Under the pieces are notes generated by a model. The model did not search any database and had not been told where the DNA came from. It saw only the letters and a program-made list of their open reading frames with translations. A program made the translations under genes and the position numbers. 64,000 nt of DNA from Parasteatoda lunata (taxonomy: Eukaryota > Arthropoda > Arachnida > Araneae > Theridiidae). Shown here piece by piece: positions 31,481 through 44,800 of this stretch (positions are counted from its first letter, which is position 1; the number at the start of each line of letters is the position of its first letter). The stretch lies in contig OX421975.1 of the NCBI GenBank assembly GCA_949128135.1, positions 62,855,496 to 62,919,495 on the forward strand, in the 5' to 3' direction.

Positions 31481-32700
31481 TGCACAACTAAATAAGATTC
31501 TTTTCACAATACTTAAATATTTACTTTATTTTCTTCATATATACAGAGAACAGTCGGCAAAGAATTCTGTTAGGTTTAAAAAAAATTCGCTAAAAAAAAA
31601 AAAGAATTCCATAAGAAACAAAAATAAACAACTTAAAAAATCAAAATGCTGTTGCCAGCCATATAAACTTCGGAAATTTAACTTATCAACATAAATCGAA
31701 AGGGCAACTAGATCAAAAATTATGATGCCTGAACGCTTGACGTAACATTAAAAAATACCAAAATATATTCTACTTATTAGAGTGTCAAAAAAATTATATA
31801 TAAAGGAACATCGGTGTCAAAAGGTAAAATCAATTTTAACTCTGATTATTAAGCATTTTACTGGATAGAATAGCTTAGACAATTTTTGAATTGCATATAA
31901 GATATATTTCAAAACTGTAATGTGTTTTATTTCTACTCTGATAGAAATTTTGTAGTTCTATAATATGATTTAAAATTGTTGCAACAGTGTTACCGAGTAA
32001 AGTTGTACCAGATTCAATCAATCCTTATTAAATTTGATTGCACTATACCTTGGTTCAAACTGAACGAAGCATGGCTCACTTTATCAAATCATCAAGATTT
32101 AAAAATAGTCTTTTAATTAAATCAATTTTAATTTAATTATATTAAATTATATTCATGTTCAACCTCGATGAAAATATGAAACATTTAAAAAAATATTAAG
32201 GTTGCAGGAATATTAGGATTTGATTTCAAGTTAAAATTTAAAAAAAAAGTAAGGATGCTCCCAAGTTAGCTAGGTACTTAGAAATAAAATTACGGAAACA
32301 GTAGTCAAGCTGTTAATCACGATATGGGCATTAAAAATATTCTAAACTTTGGATTGTTTGTTTGCTGACACACTCTCGGAAAAAAAATTCTCCTTCTTCA
32401 AGATTCGACTATACTTGAGGTGTATTTCGTAAATTTTGAGAACTTTTTCGTCACGAAATAACGAGATTTGTGATTGGGAATTAAAAAAAAAAAATTCAAC
32501 AAATAAATTCTAATATTCGTTTATCCAAAAATAATTCCATGCAAGAAAAAAAAAGTTTTAGTATTTATTTATTACATTGTATTATTTTATTTAATAATAG
32601 TCGAAAAAATTTCTAAGACAACACATTCACAATTCAATCAATTTTATTATTTTTTTCATGGAATTATCTTTGGATTAAACGACTTTTATTATTGTGGGTA
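31481..32700. other. AT-rich DNA, nothing recognised
   Basis: No feature supported. Confidence 0.5.
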
Positions 32701-33090
32701 AAACTTTTTCAGTTCACGTATAAAGTTCTCGAGATATGGTGTAATACGCAAAAAATAAATTAACATTAGGGGGTCCAAACTATGGATCACTCTCCTAACC
32801 AATCTATGGGGACCATATTGCCTATATTGCGGCTACCCCCTATATTTTGGAGGACAAAAGTCCGAATTCGTTGAAAAGTAGCATGTTTGTTTAGAGAAAG
32901 TACGTTTTTGTGTCTGATTTCGAAACTTAGTATATAGTCTGCACTAATTAATTAGCATATTTGAGGTCACTCCTTCGAACCGTTGAGATTAAGTCCTACA
33001 ACGTGAAGATCCATTCAATAGATCAGAAGTTATTCTGGATGGTTCAGTTTTTGTTCGAGTGCTGTACATATAAAAATAAAATAAAAGTTT
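32701..33090 (+). repeat. Diverged interspersed repeat, first of a pair
   Basis: Related to 33800-34190 in the same orientation. Both have, in order: AATTAACAT near the start, a TATTGCG(G/A)CTA block, GGCTACCC or GCTACCCC, GTACG then TTTTG(T/C)GT(C/T)TGATTTCG, TGCACT, GCATATTTGA-like, and AGATCA(G/A)AAGTTATT. No coding capacity or termini identified. Confidence 0.65.
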
Positions 33091-33799
33091 TTCCAATGTA
33101 ATCTTGTAATATAATGAATTACAGAGCTCAATAATAAACTATACAATTATATGTAATATAATAATCTTTACAAGTGAATATTAATACTTCAGAATAATTT
33201 CTTTTGAAATTAAAAAATGGTGCATAAAACTTAAAAAAACCTGCAACTTTTGATCTAATAATTCTGTTTTCACCTACTAGGACTCAATTTTAAATTTTTG
33301 AGATCCTAACCTCAAACGAGCTATTTAGTTACTGTAGAGATGATAGTTTAAGTCACGAATTGACGCACGAAACATTCGTTCTTTGAATAAAACAAGAACT
33401 CATTCGACAAGTTTAGGATTTTTACCTACATTAAAGAATCGGAGCCGCAATGTGAAAATGTTTTTTACAATAGTTTGGTCTGAAGACCAGATCCATGTAT
33501 GTTTTGGCCACTAGACTCTCTCTCTCTCTCTAAAAAAGTTTTTCTCTTTTTTTTGTTGCTGTGTTTAAGAAATTGTATTTTTTATTTTTTTCCCTCAAGA
33601 TCTATTTTACAGTTTTCTTTTAAATTTTGGACATTGTAATTTATAATTAAGAATTGTAAATTACTGTAAAAATTTATTTATCTTATAATTAAAATGATTT
33701 TCAATGATAAGTAATTTAAACAATACAAAACTATAAATATTTATAATAAATAATATTTGCATGGATGGATTATGATAAACAAGTTTTGTAATTCTCTGC
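33091..33799. other. AT-rich DNA with a short (CT)n run
   Basis: A CT run of about 18 bp lies near 33513-33530. Nothing else recognised. Confidence 0.5.
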
Positions 33800-34190
33800 A
33801 AAGAATTTTTGTTTCGCTTTATTAGTTCTGAGGGATATAGTGAACTGCAGAAAAAGTAAAATTAACATGAAAAGCCCGAAATTTCAACCGGTTTCTTGCC
33901 TTATTATTGCGACTATATTATTGCGACTACAGAATTAGGCTACCCTTTGTATTTTAAGGGTCATGAATCTCTTTACGTTAAAAAAGATTCATGTTTGATC
34001 CGAAAATGTACGATTTTGCGTTTGATTTCGTAAATTTAAATATCGTGTGCACTTAGTAATCGGCATATTTAAATTTAGGATCTTGAACTAATAAAATTGA
34101 GCTCAAGTGTGCGAAAATCCGATCTTTAGATCAAAAGTTATTAGTGTTTTCATTTTTGTTTCTTCCTGTATTTGATTTAACTCCATTAAA
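33800..34190 (+). repeat. Diverged interspersed repeat, second of a pair
   Basis: Counterpart of 32701-33090, about 1.1 kb downstream in the same orientation; see that entry for the shared blocks. Confidence 0.65.
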
Positions 34191-34274
34191 GTCTGAAACT
34201 CTGTAAAATCTGTAAAATTTTATGTTGGAATCCCCGCTAACCTGAAATAAAAAATAAAAAAAAAACTAGAAACG

Positions 34275-34598
34275 TTCCAGAAGAAATGTTTAAGAATTAT
34301 TTATAAAAATTTCTGTCCAAACACTATTTTAAATAAAGATCTACAAACAAAGACCAAATTATTACCCATTCATGAGGAAATTTTTAAGAGAAGATGGACA
34401 TCAACTGGACATACTCTTTGTTTAAAACGGTATAGCTCTGCTAACATCGCCTTTATTTGGGCACCCGATGGAAAACGTAAAAGAGGAAGGTCGAGATTTA
34501 CTTAGCAAAAGTTACATGCACTAAGATTTGTGCAGAAGAAATTTAGCTCAGGAAAAGAGAATTGCGACCTTACGTGCCAGCTGGCACGAAGAGGATAG
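34275..34598 (+). pseudogene. RTE-like LINE, C-terminal coding remnant
   Basis: An almost open frame of 107 codons ending in TAG at 34596. It contains FQKKCLRIIYKNFCPNTI, then LPIHEEIFKRRWTSTGH, then PDGKRKRGRSRFT, one in-frame TAG, and a short tail. The order C-L-R-x-I, N-T-I, I-H-E-E-I-x-K-R-R-W-x-x-x-G-H, G-K-R-K-R-G-R matches the C-terminal region after the reverse transcriptase in RTE-type non-LTR retrotransposons. The TAG stands where these proteins usually have Trp. No reverse transcriptase motifs are upstream, so it is a 5'-truncated dead copy. Confidence 0.8.
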
Positions 34599-35395
34599 GT
34601 AAGTTGGTAAACATTTTATATTATTTAAGCCTTATGATAATCTAGTATATTCTAAGAAGATGGACTTATTTTCACAAAATTGTATTAGTAATTATTATTT
34701 TATTACAAAGTCCCAATGATGATAGAATTTTCAATTGAACATCATATTTATTAAAAACAAGAAAATAGTTATTTTAACATAGGCAATTTGTACCGTTAAT
34801 TTAAAATTAACTATCAGATTTATAGTAACATCTAATATTATTATTCAAAAATTGCTATCGATGATTATGTTTTTCAAAATACGAATATTCCTTTTTTTTT
34901 TTAAATTTTTATAATCGCGGATAAAGTTAAAAGAAAATTCAGTAACAGCTTCTTTTAAACACTCCATTACTAAGAAACATTATCGATGCGAATTGAATGA
35001 ATAAAAAAATAAATTACCTCTACTAACAGGCAATGAGCAGTTCATACTTTCATTTTATTTCAATTAATTTACGAAAATCATTTATTTGGTTTTTGTTTTG
35101 CTCAAATCTTAAAGTCTTTTAAAAACACTTAAGCTTTAAACTAGTTAGAAATTTCATTTAGATGCTTATATCGTAAAAATTCGTTTGCATCATTGATTTT
35201 TCTGCTCTAAGATTTCGATCGGTTTAAAATGCGGAACTAAAGAAAGTGAATTCAATCATTCATTAAAAATAAGGTCTGAAACTACTGGAAAATCCTACTG
35301 CATTTCTGTCCCAACCGAAAGAGTGCTAAGAAATCAAAACCGAAACAGCTTTTTTACAACCACATATTCAATAAACACTTATGAGAACAGGAAAT
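34599..35395. other. AT-rich DNA upstream of the CYP4 gene
   Basis: Nothing recognised. It separates the LINE remnant from the candidate promoter region. Confidence 0.5.
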
Positions 35396-35571
35396 GACGT
35401 TACCCATTCGCATTCTGACGTCATGGTGACAATATGCCGGACGTACCAGAAGCGGGGGAAACAAAACATCTAGTTTTGCTCTCAAATCCTTCAAAGTCAA
35501 TTTTTTCTTCGTTATCTTTTCAACGATAATCATTCAATTCATGTAGATTTGGTTGCTTGCAATAAACAGGC
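35396..35571 (+). promoter_or_regulatory. Candidate CYP4 promoter / 5' UTR with CRE
   Basis: The ~175 bp before the CYP4 start codon are richer in GC than the surroundings. They hold a perfect 8-bp cAMP-response-type palindrome, TGACGTCA, at 35416-35423. No TATA box is evident. The transcription start cannot be fixed from sequence. An untranslated exon further upstream is possible. Confidence 0.4.
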
Positions 35572-35815
35572 ATGAGTTCCGTGGTTGAGTTGGAATCTCC
35601 TAATGTGCCAATAATAACAAGGATTTTTTATCTTTGGCCTGTTCTTGCACCTTTGCTAATTGGTTTGTTAATTACTGCTGTTCATTGGATTTGGTGGAAG
35701 TATAATGTGTGGAATTTAGATACAATTCCAACATCTAAATGCAAATTTCATGTTTTGATGACATCAGCAATTTTGTTATCTGTTTTTAAAAATACTGCAA
35801 CTGACTCCAACGTAT
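35572..35815 (+). CDS. CYP4 exon 1 (membrane anchor)
   Basis: Starts at ATG 35572 and encodes 81 codons plus one base. It contains the hydrophobic segment LWPVLAPLLIGLLITAVHWI, then KYNVWNLDTIP. The donor is TAT|GTAAGT at 35816. Reading on to the stop at 35821 would give an 83-codon frame, but only the GTAAGT donor joins exon 2 without a stop. The upstream GTATGT at 35812 would bring exon 2 into a stop. Confidence 0.88.
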
Positions 35816-38800
35816 GTAAGTAAAATGCATTAAGATTATTTATTTACATATTTTTAACTTCAGAAATTATAATAGTTATTATTTTAGTTGGGTTTCATTA
35901 TTTATGTTACGCTTTAAAATTTGTTTAACAGTTTTATTTCGAAGAAAATAAATAATTTAAGAGGTTATTAGTTGTTTTTTTTTTTTTTTTTTTTTTGCAT
36001 TAAAACTGAATACAACATTTTGTTCTCTTTGCATGGAGTTAAACTATACTTAAACAATTTAAAAATGAATAATAAATAAAAAATGAATATTTGAATGAAT
36101 AATAATTTAAAAATAAATAATAAATTAATCATAATTTTGATAATTTTTTTAAATTTATGCATGAATTCTATACGTTATTATTATTCTTAAAGAACTATTT
36201 TTCTCTACGAGATTAACATTAATTTGGTCTTCTGTAGACGTTTTTTTAAAAAAAGGATTAATTCATGATAAATCTGATAATAATCATGGTTTTCATACAT
36301 TTTTGCAAAGTTCTAAATAGTGAGACTGCTTGAAAAATGAAAGAATTTTAAAATTTTTCTGACATAAGAAAGAAATGTTAACATTGTCATGCAAAAAATT
36401 GACTTCAATTGTATGATTATTTTGTTTGTTATATGATTCAAAGAAAGATTATATAAAGTATATTACATTTTATAACTATTGTAAGATAACAAATTATAAA
36501 AACATAAAGAAGAATTATTTTTTTAAGACTACAACGATATTTAAAATGTAAATTTTTTAATTTTTTTTTGTGTTTCTTCTATAAAATCTTGTAAAACTAT
36601 TTTTACAATATTAGGTTTTTTTTTAAATTTTCCATATTTTTTATTAACTTTATAATTTTAAAAAATCTACCTTCAGATTTATGATGGAGGTCTGCAAAAT
36701 CAATTTATTTAAAACCCTTAATCTTGATATTTCTAAATTTCAATTTTAGAAAAAACTTTGCATGCCGTGCAGCGTAACGTAAAAGCTTTTTTTTTTTATT
36801 TTACGTAACAAAGATAAAAATATAAGAGAGATATTTCTAAATATAATTAAAAAATTAACGGTTTTGCTTACTACTGCTATTCTCATTTTCGTTTTTTAAA
36901 AAAAACAAAAAACATTTAACACTGTGCTGATTATTGAACTGAGAAATTAAAGGTTGAGAATGAAAATTTTTGGAGAACTCGACTAAACAAGCTGTAAAAT
37001 GTATAAGTTATTATAAAAAATTAATGAATTAATTAACTTAAACAATTATAGTGATTAATTACATAAATTAATTCTATTAATTATATTAATTACTTTCATT
37101 AATTATATTAAGTATATTAATTAATTTTATTAATTATATTAATTAATTATATTAATTAATTATATTAGTTATAATTATTAATTATCTTAATTAATCGATT
37201 AAATAAATCAATTACTTAAATAAATTGACTAATTATATGAATAAATATTATGTCTCAACTTCTTTGTGTTCCCATTAAGTTCTGTCTCACTAATTTTGTT
37301 TAATACTTATTTCAACTCTCCGGTCACAATGTTTACTCTCTTGAAGTTTCTGTAAAAAAATTATAATGAATCTCCTTTCTCCCCGAAAACATCCACTAGT
37401 AATCTTTTTCACGGAAAACTGCGAAAATAAAAAGCCGGTTAAAGCAAATTATTTTTTTACAGGTTACTAAACAAAAAATAAGAAACATACCAAAAAAATC
37501 TAAATTTTTCTTAAACTATGTCATGAAATCACTTCTCCTGAGCTATTTAACTGAAAAGTTTTATATTTAACCACGAAGAGTCTTGTGAGCTAGAAAGATT
37601 CACACTTAAAAGTTAAAATCTCATTCTATAAAACACTAATGTGTGCATTTTCTAAAAAAATGAAGTTTCTTTTTCCGAATTGGCAACAAAAAACTGAGAT
37701 ACCATGAGAGTGAGTCATAAGAATGAATGTTTAAGCATACATGCTAACAAATTTCTGAATGGGTTTTTTTTTTCTCGTGGAAACAACGAAAAGCTGAAAT
37801 TAATTGATTTACAGTTGAACAGAAATAAAAGAGTAAAAGTGAACAGATTTTAAAAAGCAAATTGTTTGATATTTTTGTTTTAACTATGCTTTTTAGTCTA
37901 CGCAGGTTTATTTATATGTATTGAGGTTTAATGATTCTTTATAATTAACGTAGAAAAGACATGCATTTTATCAACTAAAACCAATCTGATTGTTTTTTTT
38001 TTTTTTAATTTGTTTTTTCTTCCTTTTTTACACATATTTTGCATGCTTATCTTGAAATAAAATACTTCAAACTGTTCTGATTACAGAAACGGAATTTCAT
38101 AATTAAATAAAATTTATACTTATATGAAATTTATAATTATGTGCAATATATGAAATATATAATTATGGAAATCTTTTGTATTAAATGTAATTTCGATGTA
38201 TCATTAAAACGCATACAAATCAAATTGTAATGAATATAAATCAAATTAATTGAATCTAAATCAAAAGTTTCATAATGTATTTGTTAAGACTTTATTTTTT
38301 AAGGAGTTCAAACACTCATATAAAGCTAAATTAAAATAAATAAATATCCAATGGGAAGCAAAACGATCTCGAATTGTGAAGTAAACAGAAAAGACCTGAG
38401 AGCAATATAGCCCCCTTAGTTACATAAAACTCATACAGGTTTCAGATGCATAATAAGTTACAAATAGCTAAAATCATGTATAGAGAACTATATTTTTTTA
38501 AGACTAACAAATACTAAAACACGCTCCTAGGCATTGCAAAGGATTTTTATTAAACATATTTTTCACACTTTTCTTCATTATTTTACATTAATTTTAGTCA
38601 AAATAAGTCAAAAATATTATACTTGGCATTTTAATAATTTTTGGTTATGAAATACGGAATGAAACACAGGTGTCTTTTCCTGAATTTAAAGGTAAAATCT
38701 TCCCAATACTGATCACTTACAATCTATAATTTTTCAAATAAGCAGTTATTAGCAGTTATTCAGATCTAAGAGAAACAGTTATTCAACATTGAAATTTCTT

Positions 38801-41800
38801 TAATTAACAAAATAATTTATTGATAAATTTTTGAATATGAATGAAGAGAAAAAGTTTCAAACTACTATTTTTTGACCTTATATTTTAGTACAAAAATTAT
38901 TTTAGTCTATCAAATTTTTTGGGTAACTATTAATTGTTTTTATAGTTAAAAAATACCTAAATATATTTTTACTTGTAATTATAGTTTCAGAAAAAAATAT
39001 ATAAAAAGGAGACATATGTCCCATCTGCATCTAAGAATTAAGAGAATGCTTTAAAAACTACACTGTAACAATATTCGTTTAACTGCCGAAGAAACTGGTT
39101 TTTGTTCAAATACACATAGTAAAAAAAAGTTGTTTAATTTTTTTATATTTTTATTTTCAGTAATTTTAATGCATCAGAAAATTTTGCATGAATTATTTGT
39201 GAGAGTGGCCTTAATCTGAAACGTCGTCAATTTTGATTTTACACGGCAGGAACTTTCATTATATTTCTAAGAAAAATAAACGTGGAGTTTTCTGAAATGT
39301 GTTTTATATTTTGGTGAAGAGTATTAAAAAAAAAGCATTAGGTAAAATGAACTTAAAATTTTAAACTTAGTTTGTGTTGACATGCTATTTCATTACTTAC
39401 TTTTTGTTTTGAAATTAGAGATTTAAAATAGAGAGTTCTACGATTTTCATAAAATACTTAATAAAAAGTAAATTTTTTTTCAATAGTAAATAGGATAGGA
39501 TATTTTTATATTTATTCCTTTTAAATATATAATTGAATTGAGCTGCAAAAGTTTGTAGTTTTAAAATCATTGATTTTCCTACACTGGCAGAATTTTTATT
39601 CTAAAAGCAGTCTTTCCAACCAATTAACCGTAAAGTTTACGGCAATGTACATTATGTACCTTTACGATTTTGAACTTATTTAAAACTAATGTAGTTATAA
39701 AAACATGAATACAAAAACCATACAGTTTTTTTCACCATTTACAATTAGCATGGTTTCAAAACAAAAAAAGAGAAATTTAACTGGACATTTGAGTTAGACT
39801 TTTCGTTCAGTAATGGGCATTGACTGCGGGATACAAATTGAGAAGGGCAGGTCTCTTCATGTTTTCAAGGGAATAGAGAAATGTTTTGTGTCAACGCTGG
39901 AACATGAACCCCCACTCTGTCAGTCAGGAGACCGACAGATTAGCCCTCCCGGCTATAATTTGTTGCCGGTAGCAAGGAACTAAGTCGATTCGTTAGGTGG
40001 GCTTAGTTGATGCGATAAAATTCTGGTTGCTAACCGTATTAGATAAAAGCAATTATAAGCGGTTTTACTCACAGTTAATAGTTTGAATTCCATCTTATTT
40101 ATGAGTATTTGACTGTTTGATTTGAATATGGTGAAATAACAATTAAAAGAATTGTTATTTAGAATTTCTTTCTATGACATTTCTAACACTGTAAAAATGC
40201 TTTTGATAAAAGATTTATAGGAGAGTGTTGGAAGTTGCGACTCTTTTTTACTGCTTCAATAATAATAATAAAAAAAATCCTAACATTGAATTTGGAATCA
40301 AGTATTTACGCATAATGCGTCGATATGGTCAAAATCAACATACTTCTACAATTTTTTTCATAACAGCAGTCTTTTCGTTTGTACAAATACTAAGTCTAAA
40401 TATCCAGATTCCGTACTATAAAATCATTCAAAAAATAATATCAAATGATAATTATGAAAAAAGAAAAGTGGCTTATGCATATTAAATTTCTACTATCTTA
40501 ACTTAGCGAAGTTATAATTACTTTTAAAATATAATACTTGTAATTTTGATATTATTCCAATATCTTAAAATTAGATGCATTTATCAGCCATTTTTGTAGT
40601 TATAATTTGTACTGTGGAAAGCAAAAAAAAATTAGTTAATTAATTAAGTAAAAAATATTTTAACGCTATTTTTAAAAATTAATAGTAATAACAATTATTT
40701 ATTTAAAAGTAATGTTTTAGGTACAAAACAAATATTGAAAAAAAAAACGTTCTAAAACGTTTTTTTTTTATTTTTAAATTATAGTTATAGATGCCAAAAC
40801 AGATTTAAATTTTTTTGTCTCATGTTATCATTAAAAGCTTTTACATTTTAACAATATTTTACTGTATTAGTTTATCGCTCAAATATATAGTTAATAACAA
40901 CGAAAAGTGATAGTAAAACGAGCGGAAATTGAAAATAAAAACAAACATTATTGGAAGAGAAAATAAACAGTAAAATAAGAGGAAAAAAATGGCTAGAAGG
41001 TATAAAAAAATTTAATAATTTACGTTTAAAAATTTACATAAGTCGTTAACAGTCACCAGAAGAAGTATAAATTTAGAAACTCACAGAAAGCAATAGATGA
41101 TTTTTTTTTCTTCATGTTTTTTTTCCCATTGGCTTTTATAATAAAGGCAACTTTGAAGAAGTTTTTTTTGCCGAAATTTAAGCCATTTTCTTTAAAACTT
41201 ATAGCTCGTTTAAAATTTATTAAAACTTATATATTTGATGTTTAAAACTTATATAAGCTTGCTTAAAATTTATATATTTAATATTTAAACTTGCTATTTA
41301 ATTAATTATATCTCTATATTCATTAGTATATCAATAATCGTATTATGATACATTGATCACATTAATTTACTGATTTTAATAATATATAATTATTAATTTA
41401 TTAAGAATATATAAACTTAATTGAGGCATAACTTACATTTTAACTATATATTTAAACCTGCTTTAACATGCAATTTATTTCTTACTAAACTGTCTATGTA
41501 TTTAAAATATAATGTCTGTTTTTTATTGTCTGAGAAATGAATTCTCCTGAGTTAAAATTCTTGATGGTCCTATCAAAATGTTTTGATGGTTTCGTTTTTT
41601 TTATTGCGAATCATGATGGTCCAACATTATTTGATGGCCACCATCATCCAACATTTTCCTTTATGAGTTCATGTTTTTTGATATGCCAACAAACTTCTAT
41701 CCTTCTGTCATGGAAAATTCTAATTTAATACTATGACGATTAACCATCGAGATAAGTTTGATTCTCACGGACCAATAATCCCTGATGATATCCATGATGG

Positions 41801-44800
41801 TTCACGATGGTTATAAATATACATTTCCATGATGGTTTAATGGATAATCTTGTTGGTTCTCTGGAATTTACCATCAAACTAATTTGGCTTTTCTATGTTG
41901 GACCATCATAAATCAGTCAAAAATCCTACATTAGGATGATGGTGGTTCATGATCTTTCCAACATTTGATTTCTAGGAGATTATGATGAAATTTCTGATGG
42001 TTCGACATGAACAAAGTATCAAAACAAGTTGCTATTCTTATGGTGGACCATCATAAATCAGTCAGAATTCCTACATTAGGGTGCTGGTTGTTTATATTGA
42101 TTACCATCAAAAATGTAATGGTTCATGATGGAATTATTGATGGAAAACCATCAAACATTTTGACTTGCGCTATAAAGAAATGATTAAATAGAAGTATTCA
42201 AAGGTAATATCAGAGATCATAAACACATCATTTTCCTTCAATTTATTTATTTTCTATAATTTGTTTTTATTCATTTTACAATTCTTACATTTCTTACACA
42301 TCTGCAAATCAAAAATTACATAGCAGAAATATTCAAGTCATCACACGCTGTTTGGTACACTTAAGAAAAATAAATTAATTTTAATTATAAAAACCTGTTT
42401 TAGCATGTTATTAAATTTTAACTTTATTAACTGTCTGAAAGCGAAATTAAAAAAGAGATAATTAATCAGAGTTATTCCAGAGGTCAAAATTTTGATTTCA
42501 TTCCTTTTTTTTTTTTTTTTTTAAAAAGGAGGCTTCTTATTCATTTCTTTCTAGACTTCCTTTTCAATCTTCACCGTAATATCTGTCATATTTTGAAAAG
42601 ATAACGAAGCAGGTGGTCACTTTTGTACCTGGCATGTACTTTCTTAATTGGTTACAGTACCACCCCTTTCTCCTTACTCTTTAACATCCCTGCACAGTAG
42701 AATCTACAAGAAAAGACTGCAAGATTATTGCTTTTCAGAAAAAAGGGGTGTCTTTATCTGATTGATGTACAAGGTAATTGACGGCTTTCTTTCTGCTACT
42801 GCTACTAGGAAAAAAGTTTTCATTCATTTTTAGAGTTTCTGCATATTGTTTCATTTATAGTTTCGATCTGAGGTTTTCACAATATTTGTTACACGTATCA
42901 TTATTCTGAATACCGAGTGACTTTAATTTTGAGCATGTATGTCATTTAAATATTTTTTGAACTTCACTGAATACCTTTTATTTAACATTCAACAGGAATA
43001 GTTCCTGTATTTGATATAAAGAAATTAATTAACGCTGTCCTATTTATTTTTTGTTTGAGGGGCATAAGGCAGGGTTATACAGTCAGTAAGGAAAATGAAC
43101 AACTCCGAATCTGACTCCTGGAATTTTAAACTTAAAGACTCTGACTCCTTCATACATATGTAGACTTGTTTGAGTGTTAGAGCTTATATTCTTTAAATAT
43201 AAGAGAAGTAAAAGATGCTACAGAAAAAAAAGAATTTATGACATAGCAGATTATTTTTATTAATTAGCATTTATTATGAAATGGAAAAACTGACTTTATT
43301 AATTCATAATAAACAGTACAGATTCGGCAAGATCTTCTCTGATAGGGGATCGCAGATTCTATTAAAAAAATTTCAGAGCTGAGTATAATCTAGACACACT
43401 TAACTTGAGTAAAAGGAAGAGCTGATACTGTTAGGACAACTTTTCCGAATTTATTCGCCTAAGTTCTAAAAGAGGTGTTTTGCAAGAACTATCATATTTC
43501 TCTATTTCTTCAAGGGCTGTGAAGAAATCATGTTTGTATTTTTCATTTTTATATTTAAGGGCTCTTTTGTAATTTATTTTCACTTGTTTTGCCTTATTTT
43601 TTTTTTAAATATTGTTCACAAATTTCGCAGTTGAAATGTCTGCAGTCTGAGTGTCCTGATTTGAATATTTTGATTGATCTGAGAATAAGTTTATTCTTAG
43701 TGAAAGTTCATAGAAGATTTTCTTTACCTTTTAATTTTGTTAGTCATGAAACAAATTCGGTGTTTTATGATATGCATATATTGAGCCCAGTAGAACTCAT
43801 TCATAACTATTAGTTTCTTTTCTTTTTATTTATTTATTGATACGTCGATAAAATGGAAAATAACTAAATAGTCATATATATAGTCCAAAAATAAAAATAA
43901 TAGCACAATTCGTCATTATTTGTTTTTCAATTCAGTTTGCTCTCATTTCGAATTCAAACTATCCAACAAAACTGGAATCGGAGTCAAATTTCAAGACTCC
44001 GACTCATTTAACACAAAAATCTCTATAACCCTTCAATAGAGTAAAGAATTTTTAATAAATCTATATTCAGAACTTTATTTTCATACAAATATTAAATTTC
44101 TAAGCTCATATTGTTGGACTTTTAATGAACACATAAAAATTTGAACACATAAACAGTGGACATCATGAAATTACCATTAATAGTATACTTTTTTAATTCT
44201 TAACCTCCCAGAAAAATACGCCCATTGATAATATTGGAAATTAACCATAATGATGATGGCTTTGTAGTTAAACCATTGTGCTGTGATCGATCTCCATTTG
44301 TTGCTGGAACCCCAACCAGCTCAGATTGATGGGTTCCAATTCTCAAGGCTGGTTTTCGAAATAAAGGCGACATGTGCGCATTGCTGATTACATTGCCACT
44401 ATCATGACGTTTGTCACAAAGTTGTGAAGCAATAATCCCTATGGTCCCCTGGCACACAATGGTTTTTTGAGGGAATGCTTTAAACCAGATTATCGTGAAA
44501 TGTTGATCACAAATAAGATATTGAATTGAATTAAGTGTCTTGTATTGACTTTTGATATCGTTTTTATCATGTAAAAGAATTACTATAACAAAAGTACATT
44601 ATAAGAATTGTGAATTGCATAGAGACACATAACCATGCAGAACTGTTACGGAACGTAACTAGAGAGACATCCTTATTATGGAGTGGCTGTTCGTGCGCAT
44701 TTTGAATAGTACATTATTCAGTTAGATCATCTTATTTTTATAACCATTTTACGTTTTCTCTTTATTATTTTTGAAGCTTTCGCTTAACTATTCGCATAAC

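Noticed and set aside
33513..33530. (CT)n run as a GAGA-type promoter element
   Set aside because: It is short and isolated, about 2 kb from the gene start, with no other promoter signal.
37020..37220. ATTAATT-rich tract as a regulatory array
   Set aside because: Irregular low-complexity DNA without a fixed period or boundary.
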